Positions 63,984-64,000 of a DNA stretch of 64,000 nt are shown here, one piece after another. The DNA lies in NCBI GenBank assembly GCA_013289955.1, contig JABCYZ010000020.1, forward strand, positions 1 to 64,000. The letters run 5' to 3'. How positions within the stretch are numbered: the first letter of the stretch is position 1; every line of letters starts with the position of its first letter. A program made the translations under genes and the position numbers. Below the pieces are notes generated by a model, which was given only the letters and a program-made list of their open reading frames with translations, was not told the origin of the DNA and ran no database searches. Source of the DNA: Acidobacteriota bacterium (lineage in GTDB: Bacteria > Acidobacteriota > Terriglobia > Acidiferrales > UBA7541).

Positions 63984-64000
63984 ATGTGTGTATCCCGGCG

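Overview
The window looks like a chromosomal segment of an Acidobacteriota bacterium. The main evidence is three complete MacB-like permeases of the acidobacterial duplicated orphan permease (ADOP) type plus the decayed end of a fourth, one of them directly behind a PadR repressor. A serine/threonine kinase carrying a TolB-like region and TPRs, paired with an ECF sigma factor, and a small Cys/His protein of a kind I associate with this phylum point the same way. There is no rRNA, CRISPR array, insertion sequence or phage module. Gene density and synteny are those of a core chromosome with accessory islets. The origin is inferred from gene content only.

Layout. 0.1-5.4 kb (minus strand): an ADOP permease, a secreted metallo-beta-lactamase-fold hydrolase, an exported beta-rich protein and a TPR protein. 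5.6-8.5 kb: uvrC and two small membrane-associated proteins. 8.5-11 kb (minus): mnmA and a cysteine desulfurase, the two ends of a sulfur relay to tRNA wobble uridine. 11.2-13.9 kb: a MarR regulator with a perfect 20-bp palindrome just before its start and a translationally coupled membrane protein, then an LprI-domain protein. 14-16.4 kb: a second ADOP permease. 16.7-19.5 kb: a two-gene membrane locus with histidine/methionine-rich, metal-site-like motifs. 19.5-21.5 kb: an ADOP remnant and a UbiD-family decarboxylase. 21.8-27 kb: the type IV pilus alignment/secretin operon pilMNOPQ, preceded by a small HTH protein and ended by a large bidirectional terminator shared with a convergent PMT-family glycosyltransferase.

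28.9-35.8 kb: a plus-strand run of M24 aminopeptidase, accB, accC, thiE and two amino-acid permeases. 36-41 kb: a HAMP/PP2C-type phosphatase, an SDR reductase, the NAD(P)HX repair enzyme and tsaE. 41.2-43.9 kb: a large soluble helical protein ending in a class III nucleotide cyclase-like domain, followed at once by a tRNA-Sec gene (anticodon UCA) with its own promoter. 44-50.3 kb: an alpha/beta hydrolase, PadR plus a third ADOP permease, a hydroxylaminobenzene-mutase-like protein, a zinc-ribbon-like small protein and two PilZ proteins. 50.4-54.1 kb (minus): the ECF sigma factor and kinase, overlapping. 54.4-55.8 kb: a G1 (glutamic) peptidase gene broken by an apparent one-base frameshift. 56.4 kb: an Hsp20 gene with a near-consensus promoter. 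57.2-60.5 kb (minus): a glycogen-debranching-type glucosidase and a GT4 glycosyltransferase. 61.2-64 kb: a CHASE4-type hybrid histidine kinase with two receiver domains.

The two most interesting candidates are the cyclase-like protein at 41249-43735, which keeps the catalytic D, D, N and R but has hydrophobic residues where purine-selecting residues normally sit, and the 16694-19489 membrane pair, with a duplicated DxxWH...PxH motif and a possible N-terminal histidine brace. Both are inferences from motifs read by eye.
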